Of a stretch of 64,000 nucleotides of DNA, positions 8,930 to 16,990 are shown one piece after another. The stretch's first letter is position 1. Each line of letters starts with the position of its first letter. A program made the position numbers and the translations under genes. This DNA is from Cohnella sp. OV330 (GTDB lineage Bacteria; Bacillota; Bacilli; Paenibacillales; Paenibacillaceae), in the NCBI RefSeq assembly GCF_900112065.1, contig NZ_FOKE01000004.1, positions 186,001 through 250,000 of the forward strand, read 5' to 3'. Below the pieces are notes generated by a model, which did no database searches, was not told where the DNA came from, and saw nothing but the letters and a program-made list of their open reading frames with translations.

Positions 8930-10459
8930 TCACTCCGGAATCCGCCACTTGCGCCGGATATCCTCGCTCTCGTCCCACACCTTCCCGGCCTCGATCGCGT
9001 CGAAAAGAAAGCTGATCGCTTCGCCGTGCCTCGCATAAGCCGGCAGCGATTCGAGCGCGCCGCGGACCGCTGCGGCCGCCCGCCGCAGCGGCGCCAGCCG
9101 CCCTTCGTAGAAGGCGTCGCGCAGCGCGTCGTCGTCGAGCGGGCGACCGTCCCGCATCTCGCGCGAATGCTCGACGGCCAGCTTCGCGAGCGACAATACG
9201 CCGAGCGCGAGCCGCGGCGACACGAGCCAGCTCGGCGGCGTCCGGTATTCGAAGCCGCCGTGCGACTTCGTCCTGACGTCGCCGAGCGCGCCGTAGCGCG
9301 GCCGCCGACGTCCGGCTCCATTCGGCTCGAGCAGCCGCAGCGGCAGCGCGAGCGCGTTGTCGAGCGCCCGCAGGCGCTCGGCCGTAAGGGCAATGCCGCT
9401 GAAGTGCAGGTGCCCGCCCAGCGGCAAGCCCTTGACCGGCGCGGCGCCCGCGCGCCAGCGCAGTCCAGCGCCGGCCGTTCGCGCGGACGCCTCCTGCAGC
9501 AGGCGCCGGATGCGCTGCGCGAGCGCGGCGGGTTCCCGCGACGGCCGAGGCCGCAGCTCGGCAAGCGGCCATCGCTGCACGCCCCGCACGAACACCGAAT
9601 CGCTGCCGGTCCGCTCCCCCGGACCGAAGTAACGCGAAGCCGGCACGATCCTTCCCGCGTCCGTGAGCATGACGAATTCCGGATCCGCGCCGATGAGCGC
9701 TTCCGGCGTGCCGTCCGCTGCCTCCTCCGCCCACCGTGCCGCGAATGCGGACGCCGCCTCGGCCAGGCTGCGCGCCCCCGCCTCGTCGGGTTCGCCGATT
9801 TCAATGTCCAAGCCGACGATGACGCCTCGGCGCCCCGACCCGTCGATCTGCCAGGTCACCGTACCGAACTCGAGCCCGAGCGCATAGATCGCGCGCGCGG
9901 AAGCTCTGCCCAGCCGGCGGGCCAGCTCGCGGCCGGACGCATGCTCGCCGGGCTCCGGCCGGACAATGGGCGCGTCCAGGCCGAAGACGGTGACGACGTA
10001 CGTTTGCGACGGAGCGCGAAGCGTCCCCGGCGCGCCGACGCGATGCCGCCAGCCTGCGTTCCCGCCGATCGCGCCGCCGCTTTGAAGCGCCGCGGCTAGT
10101 CCTTCGCGCGCGAGGCGCCGATCGAGTTCCGCGGCCGACAGGGAACCGACCGCGCCGGCCGCCGCGTTCCAGGTCCAAGTCCCGGCATGTCCAGCCGCTG
10201 CGCCTCCCTTTTTATCCACGCAGCCTGTCCTTTCGCCCGACAAGCGCACGATCACGTCCGAAGCCCCCGGCCGGCTGTCGGCGCCTAGACGCTTCAGTCC
10301 GGCCGCCGCGAGCAGCTCGCCGATCGCGCCCTTGCCGTCGACCCATACCGTCCCTTGCTCGGCCTGACGGCTTTTAACGGGCCCGGCCTCAGCCGTCCCT
10401 GCGCCGTTATCGCCAAATCTTGCCGCGTTCATGCCGTGCTTCGAGCCGGATTCCCTCAT
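8930..10459 (-). CDS. Predicted amidoligase (phiEco32-like COOH-NH2 ligase type 2)
   Basis: About 509 residues from ATG 10459 (GGGGGG 6 bases upstream; a GTG at 10480 is the alternative). The C-terminal two thirds show the landmarks of the glutamine-synthetase-fold COOH-NH2 ligase type 2 family: GADPEFVMLTDAGRIVPASR, AELRPRPS, GLPLGGHLHFSG and FEYRTPPSWL. These are the metal/ATP and carboxylate-binding segments of the carboxylate-amine ligase superfamily. The N-terminal ~150 residues are Ala/Gly-rich and contain QTYVVTVFGLDA, reminiscent of a decayed ATP-grasp partner domain. Such enzymes are predicted to form isopeptide or amide bonds on peptides; no substrate is known. It follows cotE, suggesting a role in spore-coat peptide modification (inference). 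The 5' end may be disturbed; see findings. Confidence 0.75.
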   Translation of the reverse strand: MRESGSKHGMNAARFGDNGAGTAEAGPVKSRQAEQGTVWVDGKGAIGELLAAAGLKRLGADSRPGASDVIVRLSGERTGCVDKKGGAAAGHAGTWTWNAAAGAVGSLSAAELDRRLAREGLAAALQSGGAIGGNAGWRHRVGAPGTLRAPSQTYVVTVFGLDAPIVRPEPGEHASGRELARRLGRASARAIYALGLEFGTVTWQIDGSGRRGVIVGLDIEIGEPDEAGARSLAEAASAFAARWAEEAADGTPEALIGADPEFVMLTDAGRIVPASRYFGPGERTGSDSVFVRGVQRWPLAELRPRPSREPAALAQRIRRLLQEASARTAGAGLRWRAGAAPVKGLPLGGHLHFSGIALTAERLRALDNALALPLRLLEPNGAGRRRPRYGALGDVRTKSHGGFEYRTPPSWLVSPRLALGVLSLAKLAVEHSREMRDGRPLDDDALRDAFYEGRLAPLRRAAAAVRGALESLPAYARHGEAISFLFDAIEAGKVWDESEDIRRKWRIPE

Positions 10460-10708
10460 CGCCGTCCCCCCGAACAACACGGGAAGGGCCGTCCCGCCGA
10501 CGGTTGTACGTCGAAGCCGGATGACCCTTCCCTGATTCTGTCCCTGCCCCTGAGACCGGAACGCCGCCGGAACCGCGTACGGGCAGTAGCCCGAGCGATC
10601 CGCGCGATTTTTCCGGCATCGGGACGATTTTACCGAACGAAGCAGGCATCCGCCCTCGACACTTCCATCGCTTCTGCATAGACATAAGTATCGGCCGCGG
10701 CGGGCCGC
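10460..10708 (-). other. cotE-amidoligase spacer with coding-like fragments in shifted frames
   Basis: No intact gene is seen. The amidoligase frame stays open upstream of its proposed start and reads protein-like (VIRLRRTTVGGTALPVLFGG), but has no start codon there. Two other frames carry protein-like pieces: TYVYAEAMEVSRADACFVR, ending at a TAA at 10630-10632, and GKIVPMPEKSRGSLGLLPVR. This could be a frameshifted 5' end of the amidoligase gene or chance in GC-rich DNA. Confidence 0.35.
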
Positions 10709-11266
10709 TTACAGATCGTCTTCAAGCAGGTCGGCATCGAGGTCTTCGTAATCGCCGTCGTCCAGTGCAAAGTCCGCGTCCTTGCCGTCTTCGAAGTAGT
10801 TCGGATCCACGACCACGCAAACTTTGGTTTCCGCGACCATTTCGACCGCGTATTCGCGCTCCACGCGAATAAGCACGGAAGTTCCGCCTCCGCCGATCAA
10901 CGCTTCCACGCAATTCGGTTCCTGCGTCGCATCCGCAGAGACCTCTTCCGTGGAGCTCCGATGACGGGGGTCTACATACGAGAGCGGCACGAGCTCCGAA
11001 TACGAGACCGTCTCCTTGGCGACGTCGGTCTGGGAGTTCTTGTCGTACGAATACCAGATGTTGATATCGTAAGACCCGACCACCTCGATGCCGTCACCCG
11101 AACGAACCGCTTCGTACTGGTGATTGATGATCCATGCCCCGAGAATGCTGGTGGGATGGTGCGGCGGCGTGACCGAATGGGTTATCGTCGAGAATTTGCG
11201 GCCCTTGCCGCAGACTGCCTTCGTGATGATTTCCCTTCGCTGCAGCCGTTTATCCGCGAGCGTCAT
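10709..11266 (-). CDS. cotE: Outer spore coat morphogenetic protein CotE
   Basis: 185 residues, close to the 181 of B. subtilis CotE. The conserved core is clear: REIITKAVCGKGRKF, SILGAWIINHQYEA, GSYDINIWYSYDKNSQTDV, QPNCVEALI and EREYAVEMVAETKV, ending in the typical acidic tail (DDGDYEDLDADLLEDDL). CotE assembles as a ring around the forespore and nucleates the outer coat. ATG 11266 is chosen because GGAGGAGGT precedes it; an ATG 21 bases upstream overlaps that site. A sporulation-sigma-like -10 lies about 35 bases upstream. The amidoligase follows on the same strand. Confidence 0.96.
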   Translation of the reverse strand: MTLADKRLQRREIITKAVCGKGRKFSTITHSVTPPHHPTSILGAWIINHQYEAVRSGDGIEVVGSYDINIWYSYDKNSQTDVAKETVSYSELVPLSYVDPRHRSSTEEVSADATQEPNCVEALIGGGGTSVLIRVEREYAVEMVAETKVCVVVDPNYFEDGKDADFALDDGDYEDLDADLLEDDL

Positions 11267-11300
11267 GCAATGACCTCCTCCATACAATCAATTCAATTAA

Positions 11301-11308
11301 AGTCTATG
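11301..11308 (-). promoter_or_regulatory. Possible sigma-E/sigma-K type -10 element for cotE
   Basis: CATAGACT on the minus strand matches the sigma-E -10 consensus CATACANT at 7 of 8 positions and lies 35 bases upstream of the cotE ATG. The -35 region is not convincing. CotE is controlled by sigma-E and sigma-K in B. subtilis, which motivates the call. Confidence 0.35.
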
Positions 11309-11385
11309 CAGGACATTCGTCTAGAGTGACAAAAACGTATCCTTGCATTGACGCTTCGTCTCTATGATTGTATGCCGGTCCTTGT

Positions 11386-12375
11386 TCATGAAGACCTGCG
11401 CATTTTTCCTCTTCGGCCCACTGTCAAATATCGCCGGAGCTCCCTGCACAGATGCAGCAGCGCCGCCCTGATCTCGAACTCCTCCCGCGTCGCGGGGAGC
11501 GGCATCGCCTTAAACTCCCGCTCCAGGGCGTCCAACGCCCGTTCGGCCTTGCCCTCGTAAAATTCGGACCGCACGTCCTGGATCAGACGGTCGAGCAGCG
11601 ACGCGATCGCTTCGGACTGCGGCACGCTCGACGATACGAAGGCGATGTTCTCCATCATGAGCTGAATCATGTCGAGCTGCTCGCGCCGCATGGCGAAGTA
11701 CGACAACCACGGCTCGTCCTGCCGGTTCAGCCGGTTTTCCTGCGACCGCTTCGCCGCCTGCAAGCCTTCCTCGATCGCGGCCTCCGCCCGGAGCAGCTCG
11801 TCGCCGCCCCAGACGGTCCCGGGATCGCGCAAAAACTTGGCCAACTCGCCGAGCGTCGCGACGAACATATCCTCGGTCGTCTGCCGCAGCGACTCGAGCG
11901 ACTTGCGCTGCTTCGGCATGTACGCGAGATTGAACGCCGTCGCCGAGCCGAGTCCGATCGCGAGCAACGCCAGCTCCGTGCCGATCGTATGCCAGGATAC
12001 GACCTCGCTGTGGAACAGATGGAATACGATGACCGCCCCCGTCACGATGCCTTCCTTCATCTTAAAGCGCGTGAGCAGCGGGAACGCGATCAAAATATAG
12101 AGCGCCAGCGTCCACACGTAAAATCCGGCCAAGACGAACACCGCCGATGCGACGGCCAGTCCGATGACGGATGCCGCGAATCGCGCGTATACCGTCATGA
12201 TGCCGCGCCAGCGGGTCGTATCGACGCCCAGGATGGCGAGGACGCCCGCCGCCTGCGGATTGTCCACGTGCAGCAGCATCGCGATGTAGATCGCCGCTAC
12301 CGTGGCGAGCGCTGTCTTCATGACGCGCAAGCCGACAAGGCGGTAAAGCGCGCGCGCCCCTTTCGTCACGTCCAT
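11386..12375 (-). CDS. Aromatic acid exporter family membrane protein
   Basis: 329 residues. The N-terminal half has about five to six hydrophobic segments (roughly 18-150), starting with LRVMKTALATVAAIYIAMLL and the NPQAAGVLAILGVDTTRWRG loop characteristic of the ArAE_1 (DUF939) family. The C-terminal half is a cytoplasmic helical domain (about 155-329) of the ArAE C-terminal type, with LDMIQLMMENIA and a basic tail. The B. subtilis relative is YqjA. Members are proposed to export aromatic or other organic acids, but transport has not been shown for this branch. ATG start with GGAGG 7 bases upstream. Single gene between cotE and the dioxygenase. Confidence 0.85.
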   Translation of the reverse strand: MDVTKGARALYRLVGLRVMKTALATVAAIYIAMLLHVDNPQAAGVLAILGVDTTRWRGIMTVYARFAASVIGLAVASAVFVLAGFYVWTLALYILIAFPLLTRFKMKEGIVTGAVIVFHLFHSEVVSWHTIGTELALLAIGLGSATAFNLAYMPKQRKSLESLRQTTEDMFVATLGELAKFLRDPGTVWGGDELLRAEAAIEEGLQAAKRSQENRLNRQDEPWLSYFAMRREQLDMIQLMMENIAFVSSSVPQSEAIASLLDRLIQDVRSEFYEGKAERALDALEREFKAMPLPATREEFEIRAALLHLCRELRRYLTVGRRGKMRRSS

Positions 12376-12510
12376 GCCATTTCCTCCGATGTCGCGCGAA
12401 TGCTTGTTTCCTCCATCGTACCCGTTTTTTCCGCATAAAAACAGACCCTCCGCCCCCTCAAGGACTTCAGGTCCGATTATCCGCGTCGCATTCGTCGCGT
12501 CGGCAACGTA

Positions 12511-13293
12511 CTATTTCAATTGATATTCGGGCTGATAAGCCTTATAAACCGGATTTTCACCGCAAACCATCAATCCCTGGCCCCAGTTCACGTGCACGTC
12601 TTCGGTCGGCAGATCCATCGGATCGCGGTACTGGAAGAGGACGTTGCGCCGATTGCGCGTACTGCGGTTCACGTCGGAGCCGTGGATCGTCAAATAGTTG
12701 AAGAACAGCACGTCGCCCGCCGATGCCGGACAAGGGGTCGCCGCGGACAACGGGTATTCCCGGTGATCGAGATAATAACGGCCGACATGCGGCAGCAGCC
12801 CTTGCTTATGGGAGCCCGGAATGACGCACAGACAGCCGTTTTCCATATCCGAATCGTCCAAATGGACGCTGGCCGCGAGCATCGTATGGTCGGCATGCGG
12901 AAAGTAGGGCGTGTCCTGATGCAGGGGGAATGCGGCGCCTTTTTCGGGCGGCTTTACCAGCATCTTGCTGTGATGAAGCTGAACGTTCGGGCCGATCAAC
13001 TGCGACAAGACGGCCGTCATGTTCGGGTGGACGGCTGCGCGGGTGAACGAAGCGTCGTGGTAATGGACGTCGTGGAAGCCTTTGAGCACCAGCTTCTTCA
13101 GTTCCTCCGGCGGCAGATAGTCGCCCTGCCAGGTCGCGTTGCCGTCGTACTTCGATTTGGCGGCACGGTCGATAATGCCGGTCACGGCGTTACGCATTTC
13201 CTCCACTTCTGCGGGAGAGAAAACACCGCGGACGAGCAAATACCCGTTATCCTTGTAAAATTGTACGTCTTCTGCTTTAATCAGCATATCCAT
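12511..13293 (-). CDS. Phytanoyl-CoA dioxygenase (PhyH) family protein
   Basis: 260 residues from ATG 13293, with AAGGAGGC just upstream; a longer reading would run through the divergent regulator's leader. The Fe(II)/2-oxoglutarate oxygenase facial triad is visible: H-x-D in FPLHQDTPYF and the distal His in YLTIHGSDVNRS, followed by the 2-oxoglutarate-binding Arg in NRRNVLFQYRDP. N-terminal YKDNGYLLVRGVFSPAEVEEM is typical for PhyH. These cytosolic enzymes hydroxylate small organic substrates; the substrate here is unknown. It is divergent from an AraC regulator 119 bases away, which most likely controls it. Confidence 0.88.
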   Translation of the reverse strand: MDMLIKAEDVQFYKDNGYLLVRGVFSPAEVEEMRNAVTGIIDRAAKSKYDGNATWQGDYLPPEELKKLVLKGFHDVHYHDASFTRAAVHPNMTAVLSQLIGPNVQLHHSKMLVKPPEKGAAFPLHQDTPYFPHADHTMLAASVHLDDSDMENGCLCVIPGSHKQGLLPHVGRYYLDHREYPLSAATPCPASAGDVLFFNYLTIHGSDVNRSTRNRRNVLFQYRDPMDLPTEDVHVNWGQGLMVCGENPVYKAYQPEYQLK

Positions 13294-13311
13294 TTGAATG
13301 GCCTCCTTCAA

Positions 13312-13325
13312 TGTAAACGCTTGGA
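13312..13325 (+). promoter_or_regulatory. Candidate cre (CcpA) half-matching site
   Basis: TGTAAACGCTTGGA matches the consensus TGWAANCGNTNWCA at 12 of 14 positions. It lies in the PhyH/AraC intergenic region, 18 bases upstream of the PhyH start and next to its ribosome-binding site, where CcpA binding would block transcription. Confidence 0.35.
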
Positions 13326-13411
13326 ATACGATCAGTTTAGGAAATTTTCGGCCTCTTGTATTTGCAGAAGCCGGACGTCCGTTTGCACAATCGCGCCAAG
13401 AGGTGACATCT

Positions 13412-14305
13412 TTGACCGAAGACAACTTCCTTTTCGCAACCCGGATCTTAAACGAGAACTACAGAAGGTGCACAGACGGCGACGGCGTCGCCTTTCAGAT
13501 TTATAACTGGGGACTCGATTGGCAGCATTACGACAATCCCGTTCACCGGCATTCGTTTTACGAAATATGCTACGTACTCGACGGAGCAGGCGAATATGAG
13601 GACGACGACATCACCTACAAGCTCGAGAGCGGCTCGCTATTCGCTTCTCTGCCAGGGCATTGGCACCAGATTCGCAGCCGGACGGGCCTGAAGCTTTTTT
13701 TTGTCGCCTTTGAGGTCGTCTCGGCCGCGTCGTCGCCGCAGGCCAGACAGTATGACGAAGCGCTGCTCGGCAGCCCCTCGCCGGTCGTCTCGATCCCCGA
13801 AGGAGTGACAGCGCTGTTGTGGCGTGCGTTATTCCGGCATGTCCTGCAGGATCAGGCTGAGAGCGAGCCGCTGACGAACAGCATGTGCGCGCTGCTGCTC
13901 AGGTCCTTTCCGGTGACGTTCGGACGACAGGACGGCACGCCCGTAACCACAGCGAGGGCATCCACCCGCTCCCGCACGCATCTCGTCCAGCTCGCCAAGC
14001 GCTATATTCGGGATAATCTCTCGGGCTCGCTTGGCCTGACGGAAGTGTCAGCCTACCTGAACGTATCCGCGCGCCATCTGTCCCGTATTTTTAAGGAAGA
14101 GCTCGGCCAATCGCTCGTGGACTACGTCACCCGGGAACGAATGCTCACGGCGGAAGGCTTGCTCAAAACGACGCTCGGCAGCGTCAAGGAAATCGCCGAC
14201 CGCACGGGGTATCAGTCGGTACACTATTTCACCCGCGTATTTTCCGATCGCTACGGCATTCCGCCCGCCGAGTACCGCAGAGCGAAGATGCTTTCCGATT
14301 CTTAA
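13412..14305 (+). CDS. AraC family transcriptional regulator
   Basis: 297 residues from TTG 13412, chosen for the GAGGTGA ribosome-binding site 6 bases upstream; an ATG 114 bases earlier overlaps the dioxygenase leader and lacks such a site. The N-terminal part is a cupin sensor (PVHRHSFYEICYVLDGAGEY, GSLFASLPGHWHQI; about residues 30-120). The C-terminal 100 residues are a double helix-turn-helix: SLGLTEVSAYLNVSARHLSR then VKEIADRTGYQSVHYFTRVF, ending in the canonical IPPAEYRR. The cupin domain suggests a small-molecule or sugar-like ligand. It probably activates the divergent PhyH gene. Confidence 0.9.
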   Translation: MTEDNFLFATRILNENYRRCTDGDGVAFQIYNWGLDWQHYDNPVHRHSFYEICYVLDGAGEYEDDDITYKLESGSLFASLPGHWHQIRSRTGLKLFFVAFEVVSAASSPQARQYDEALLGSPSPVVSIPEGVTALLWRALFRHVLQDQAESEPLTNSMCALLLRSFPVTFGRQDGTPVTTARASTRSRTHLVQLAKRYIRDNLSGSLGLTEVSAYLNVSARHLSRIFKEELGQSLVDYVTRERMLTAEGLLKTTLGSVKEIADRTGYQSVHYFTRVFSDRYGIPPAEYRRAKMLSDS

Positions 14306-14332
14306 TGATCTCCCGAGGCCAGCCAACTCAAA

Positions 14333-14365
14333 AAGGGTTGAACAGGTTCGCCCTGTTCAACCCTT
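14333..14365. terminator. Bidirectional terminator between araC-type gene and M32 peptidase
   Basis: A 14-bp perfect stem (AAGGGTTGAACAGG / CCTGTTCAACCCTT) with loop TTCGC sits between two convergent genes. The A-rich and T-rich flanks on both sides allow it to serve both. Confidence 0.8.
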
Positions 14366-14382
14366 GCCGTTTCTATCAGCTT

Positions 14383-15912
14383 TTAACCAAGCCGGTAGAT
14401 CTCCTTGTACTTCTCTTCTAAGTAATCGCACAAATAATCCGATCGCAGCGGCTCCCCGGTGATCCGCTCGATAATCTCGCCCGGCTCGAGCATCTTGCCG
14501 TGGCGGTACACCTTCTCGGTGAGCCATTCCTTGAGCGGCAGCAGGCGTCCGGCTGCGATATCCTCGTGCAGCGTCGGCAGCTCGCGCTCCGCCGTCTTCA
14601 GCATTTGCGCCGCGTACATATTGCCTAGCGAATACGACGGGAAGTAGCCGAACATGCCGCCCGACCAGTGGACGTCCTGAAGGACGCCTTCGCCCGCGTT
14701 CGAAGGCTCGATGCCGAGCGCCTCCTTGTACTTGGCGTTCCATACTTCTTCGAGCCGTTCGGGGTCGAGGTCCTCATTGAACAACATCTTCTCGATCTCG
14801 TAACGGATCATAATATGGAGGTTGTAAGTCAGTTCGTCCGCCTCGATGCGGATAAGCGACGGCTCGACGACGTTGATGCCGCGGTAGAACGCCTCCGCTT
14901 CGACGCCTTCGAGCTGCGCAGGGAACTCCTTCTTGAGCTCCGGCAGATAACGTTCCCAAAATCCGCGGCTGCGTCCGATCATATTTTCCCACAAGCGCGA
15001 CTGCGATTCATGTATGCCCATGGACGTGCCGCCGCACAGCGGCGTGCCGTTCAGCTTGGGATCGACGTTCTGCTCGTACAACGCATGCCCGCACTCGTGG
15101 ATCGTGCCGAACAGCGCGCTCGTCAGATCGTCCTCCAGATATCGCGTCGTGATCCGAACGTCGCCGGTGCTCAGGCCCGTCGCGAACGGATGCACGCTCT
15201 CGTCGAGCCTGCCCGCTTCGAAGTCGTAGCCCATCTGTCCGAGCGTGTAGAGGCTGAAGCGCTTTTGCGCGGCCTTGTCGAACGTGCCTTGCAAAAATGC
15301 CGTATCCGGCTTGTCTCCGCGCTGCGCGATATCCGCCGCGAGCGGCACGAGCCGATGGCGCAGCTCGCCGAACAGACGGTCCAGGTCCGCCGTCGTCGTG
15401 CCCGGCTCGTACATGTCCAGCAGCGTGTCGTACGGCGTTCCCTTCACGCCCCAGAGCGCGATAAAGCGGCGGTTATAGTCGATGATTTGCTTCAAATAGG
15501 GAAGGAATCCTTTAAAGTCGCTTTTGGCCTTGGCTTCTTCCCATTCGGTCTCGGCCTGGGAAGTGAGCACGACGTATTCGCGGTAAAGCTCCGGCGGAAT
15601 TTTCAGGTTCCGCTCATAATCCTTGCGCGTCTCTTTGATCAGCTTGCGGTCGACGTCGGACAGTTCGCCGTCCGCGTCTGCCCCGTCCAGCTCGTCCAGC
15701 AATTCGCCCATCTCCGCGGACGTGGACAACCTGAACATCTCCGAGGATAGCGTACCGACGGCCTCCGAGCGCTGGGCGATGCCCTTGCGCGGCGCCCCTG
15801 TCCGCATGTCCCAATAGACGACGCCGAGCAGCTCCTCGTAATGCTTGATCTGGGTCGTCAGCGCACGAAACCGGACGATCGCCGAATCCTTCGTTGCGGC
15901 ATTTTCGCTCAT
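14383..15912 (-). CDS. M32 family metallocarboxypeptidase
   Basis: 509 residues, the standard length for thermostable carboxypeptidase 1 type enzymes. The zinc site HECGH is in FGTIHECGHALYEQ, and the family hallmark HESQSRLWEN follows, then RIEADELTYNLHIMIRYEIE and SGGMFGYFPSYSLGN. M32 enzymes are cytosolic dimers that remove C-terminal residues, with broad specificity except for Pro. Two or three ATG-proximal codons (MSENAATKDS) precede the family's usual FRALTTQIKHYEELLGV start. Monocistronic on the minus strand, with a shared terminator at its 3' side. Confidence 0.95.
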   Translation of the reverse strand: MSENAATKDSAIVRFRALTTQIKHYEELLGVVYWDMRTGAPRKGIAQRSEAVGTLSSEMFRLSTSAEMGELLDELDGADADGELSDVDRKLIKETRKDYERNLKIPPELYREYVVLTSQAETEWEEAKAKSDFKGFLPYLKQIIDYNRRFIALWGVKGTPYDTLLDMYEPGTTTADLDRLFGELRHRLVPLAADIAQRGDKPDTAFLQGTFDKAAQKRFSLYTLGQMGYDFEAGRLDESVHPFATGLSTGDVRITTRYLEDDLTSALFGTIHECGHALYEQNVDPKLNGTPLCGGTSMGIHESQSRLWENMIGRSRGFWERYLPELKKEFPAQLEGVEAEAFYRGINVVEPSLIRIEADELTYNLHIMIRYEIEKMLFNEDLDPERLEEVWNAKYKEALGIEPSNAGEGVLQDVHWSGGMFGYFPSYSLGNMYAAQMLKTAERELPTLHEDIAAGRLLPLKEWLTEKVYRHGKMLEPGEIIERITGEPLRSDYLCDYLEEKYKEIYRLG

Positions 15913-15954
15913 TCCGATCTCATCCCTTCCATTTCCAATTGAATAGCAGACCCC

Positions 15955-15983
15955 TTGATCATACCTGCCGCGATCTCTATAAT
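15955..15983 (+). promoter_or_regulatory. Sigma-A promoter of the Fe-S/carbonic anhydrase pair
   Basis: TTGATC, a 17-base spacer and a perfect TATAAT end 44 bases upstream of the first ATG of the pair. Confidence 0.7.
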
Positions 15984-16027
15984 CAACATAACGGTCTTAT
16001 AACGCTGGCCGAAAGGAGCGAAGAGCG

Positions 16028-16375
16028 ATGAGAATCGAATGGACGATCGAGGCGGCCGCCGCGCTGCAAGCGAAGTTCGACCCGCCGGTCCGCGTCTGGA
16101 AGCTGGTATCGGACAACGAAGGCTGCGGCTGCGCCGTGAACGGCGTGCCGTTTTTATGGGCGGTCGACGAGCCGGCCCCCGGAGACCTTCGCGCGGACGG
16201 CGAGCCGATCGAGCTATGGTACGAGCCGCGCCACGCAGTTTATTTCGACGATGTTCTGCGCATCTCTTACGACGGCGCGAACCGCAGCTTCAAGCTGTCG
16301 AGCGACGGCCAGATCTATACGAATTCGCTGGGCATCGTCGACCTGAGAACTTCCGCAAGCACTCATACTCGCTGA
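16028..16375 (+). CDS. HesB/IscA-like iron-sulfur biogenesis family protein
   Basis: 115 residues with the shortened FeS_biosyn fold seen in Bacillales YqkB-like proteins. The central LVSDNEGCGCAVNGVPFLW and the tail SYDGANRSFKLSSDGQIYTNSLGI fit this group. It has only the paired cysteines of EGCGC rather than the three spaced cysteines of canonical A-type carriers, so a direct role as Fe-S carrier is uncertain. The start is supported by AAGGAG 9 bases upstream. It is transcribed with the carbonic anhydrase, 15 bases apart. Confidence 0.8.
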   Translation: MRIEWTIEAAAALQAKFDPPVRVWKLVSDNEGCGCAVNGVPFLWAVDEPAPGDLRADGEPIELWYEPRHAVYFDDVLRISYDGANRSFKLSSDGQIYTNSLGIVDLRTSASTHTR

Positions 16376-16390
16376 TAGGAGCCACTCAAG

Positions 16391-16990
16391 ATGACCAAAT
16401 TGGATGAAGTACTTAGCTACAACCAAGAGTTCGTCGCCAACAACGAATACGAAAAGTACACCAACAACAACGCGCCGGACCGCCGTCTCGTCGTCGTCAC
16501 GTGCATGGATACGCGACTGACGGAGCTGCTCCCGAAGGCGCTCAACATTCGCAACGGCGACGCCAAGATCATTAAAAACGCGGGCGCCATCATCACCGCG
16601 CCGTTCGGCAACATCATGCGCAGCGTCATCGTCGCGCTCTACGAGCTTAAGGGCGACGAAGTCATGATTATCGGCCACAAGGACTGCGGCATGACGGGCA
16701 TCGATCCGAAAGTCGTCGTCGGCCATATGATGAAGCGCGGCATCCGCCAGGACACGATTCGCATGCTCCACAACTCCGGCGTCGACTTCACCCGCTGGCT
16801 GACCGGCTTCGAAAACGTCAAAAGCAGCGTGGAAAACAGCGTCGAAATCGTCCGCAATCATCCGCTGCTGCCGCCGGGCACCCCGGTTCACGGCCTGATC
16901 ATCGATCCGGTGACGGGCGAACTCGAGCTTGTCACGGACGGCTACGCTTACCTGTCGGCGCAGACCGACGCAAGCGCGCTGCTCGACTAA
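16391..16990 (+). CDS. Beta-class carbonic anhydrase
   Basis: 199 residues. Zinc ligands and the catalytic dyad are visible: Cys, Asp and Arg in VTCMDTRL (about residues 38-42) and His and Cys in IIGHKDCGM (about 94-98). Total length and the RNAGAIIT-like segment (KNAGAIITAPFGNIMRS) match the YtiB/Cab-type group of Firmicutes. It interconverts CO2 and bicarbonate in the cytoplasm. AGGAG lies 9 bases upstream of ATG. The last four bases overlap the convergent DUF309 gene. Confidence 0.93.
   Translation: MTKLDEVLSYNQEFVANNEYEKYTNNNAPDRRLVVVTCMDTRLTELLPKALNIRNGDAKIIKNAGAIITAPFGNIMRSVIVALYELKGDEVMIIGHKDCGMTGIDPKVVVGHMMKRGIRQDTIRMLHNSGVDFTRWLTGFENVKSSVENSVEIVRNHPLLPPGTPVHGLIIDPVTGELELVTDGYAYLSAQTDASALLD

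Noticed and set aside
10407..10685. 92-codon minus-strand frame between cotE and the amidoligase
   Set aside because: No ribosome-binding site and only its middle part looks protein-like; treated as a possible frameshift fragment instead of a gene.
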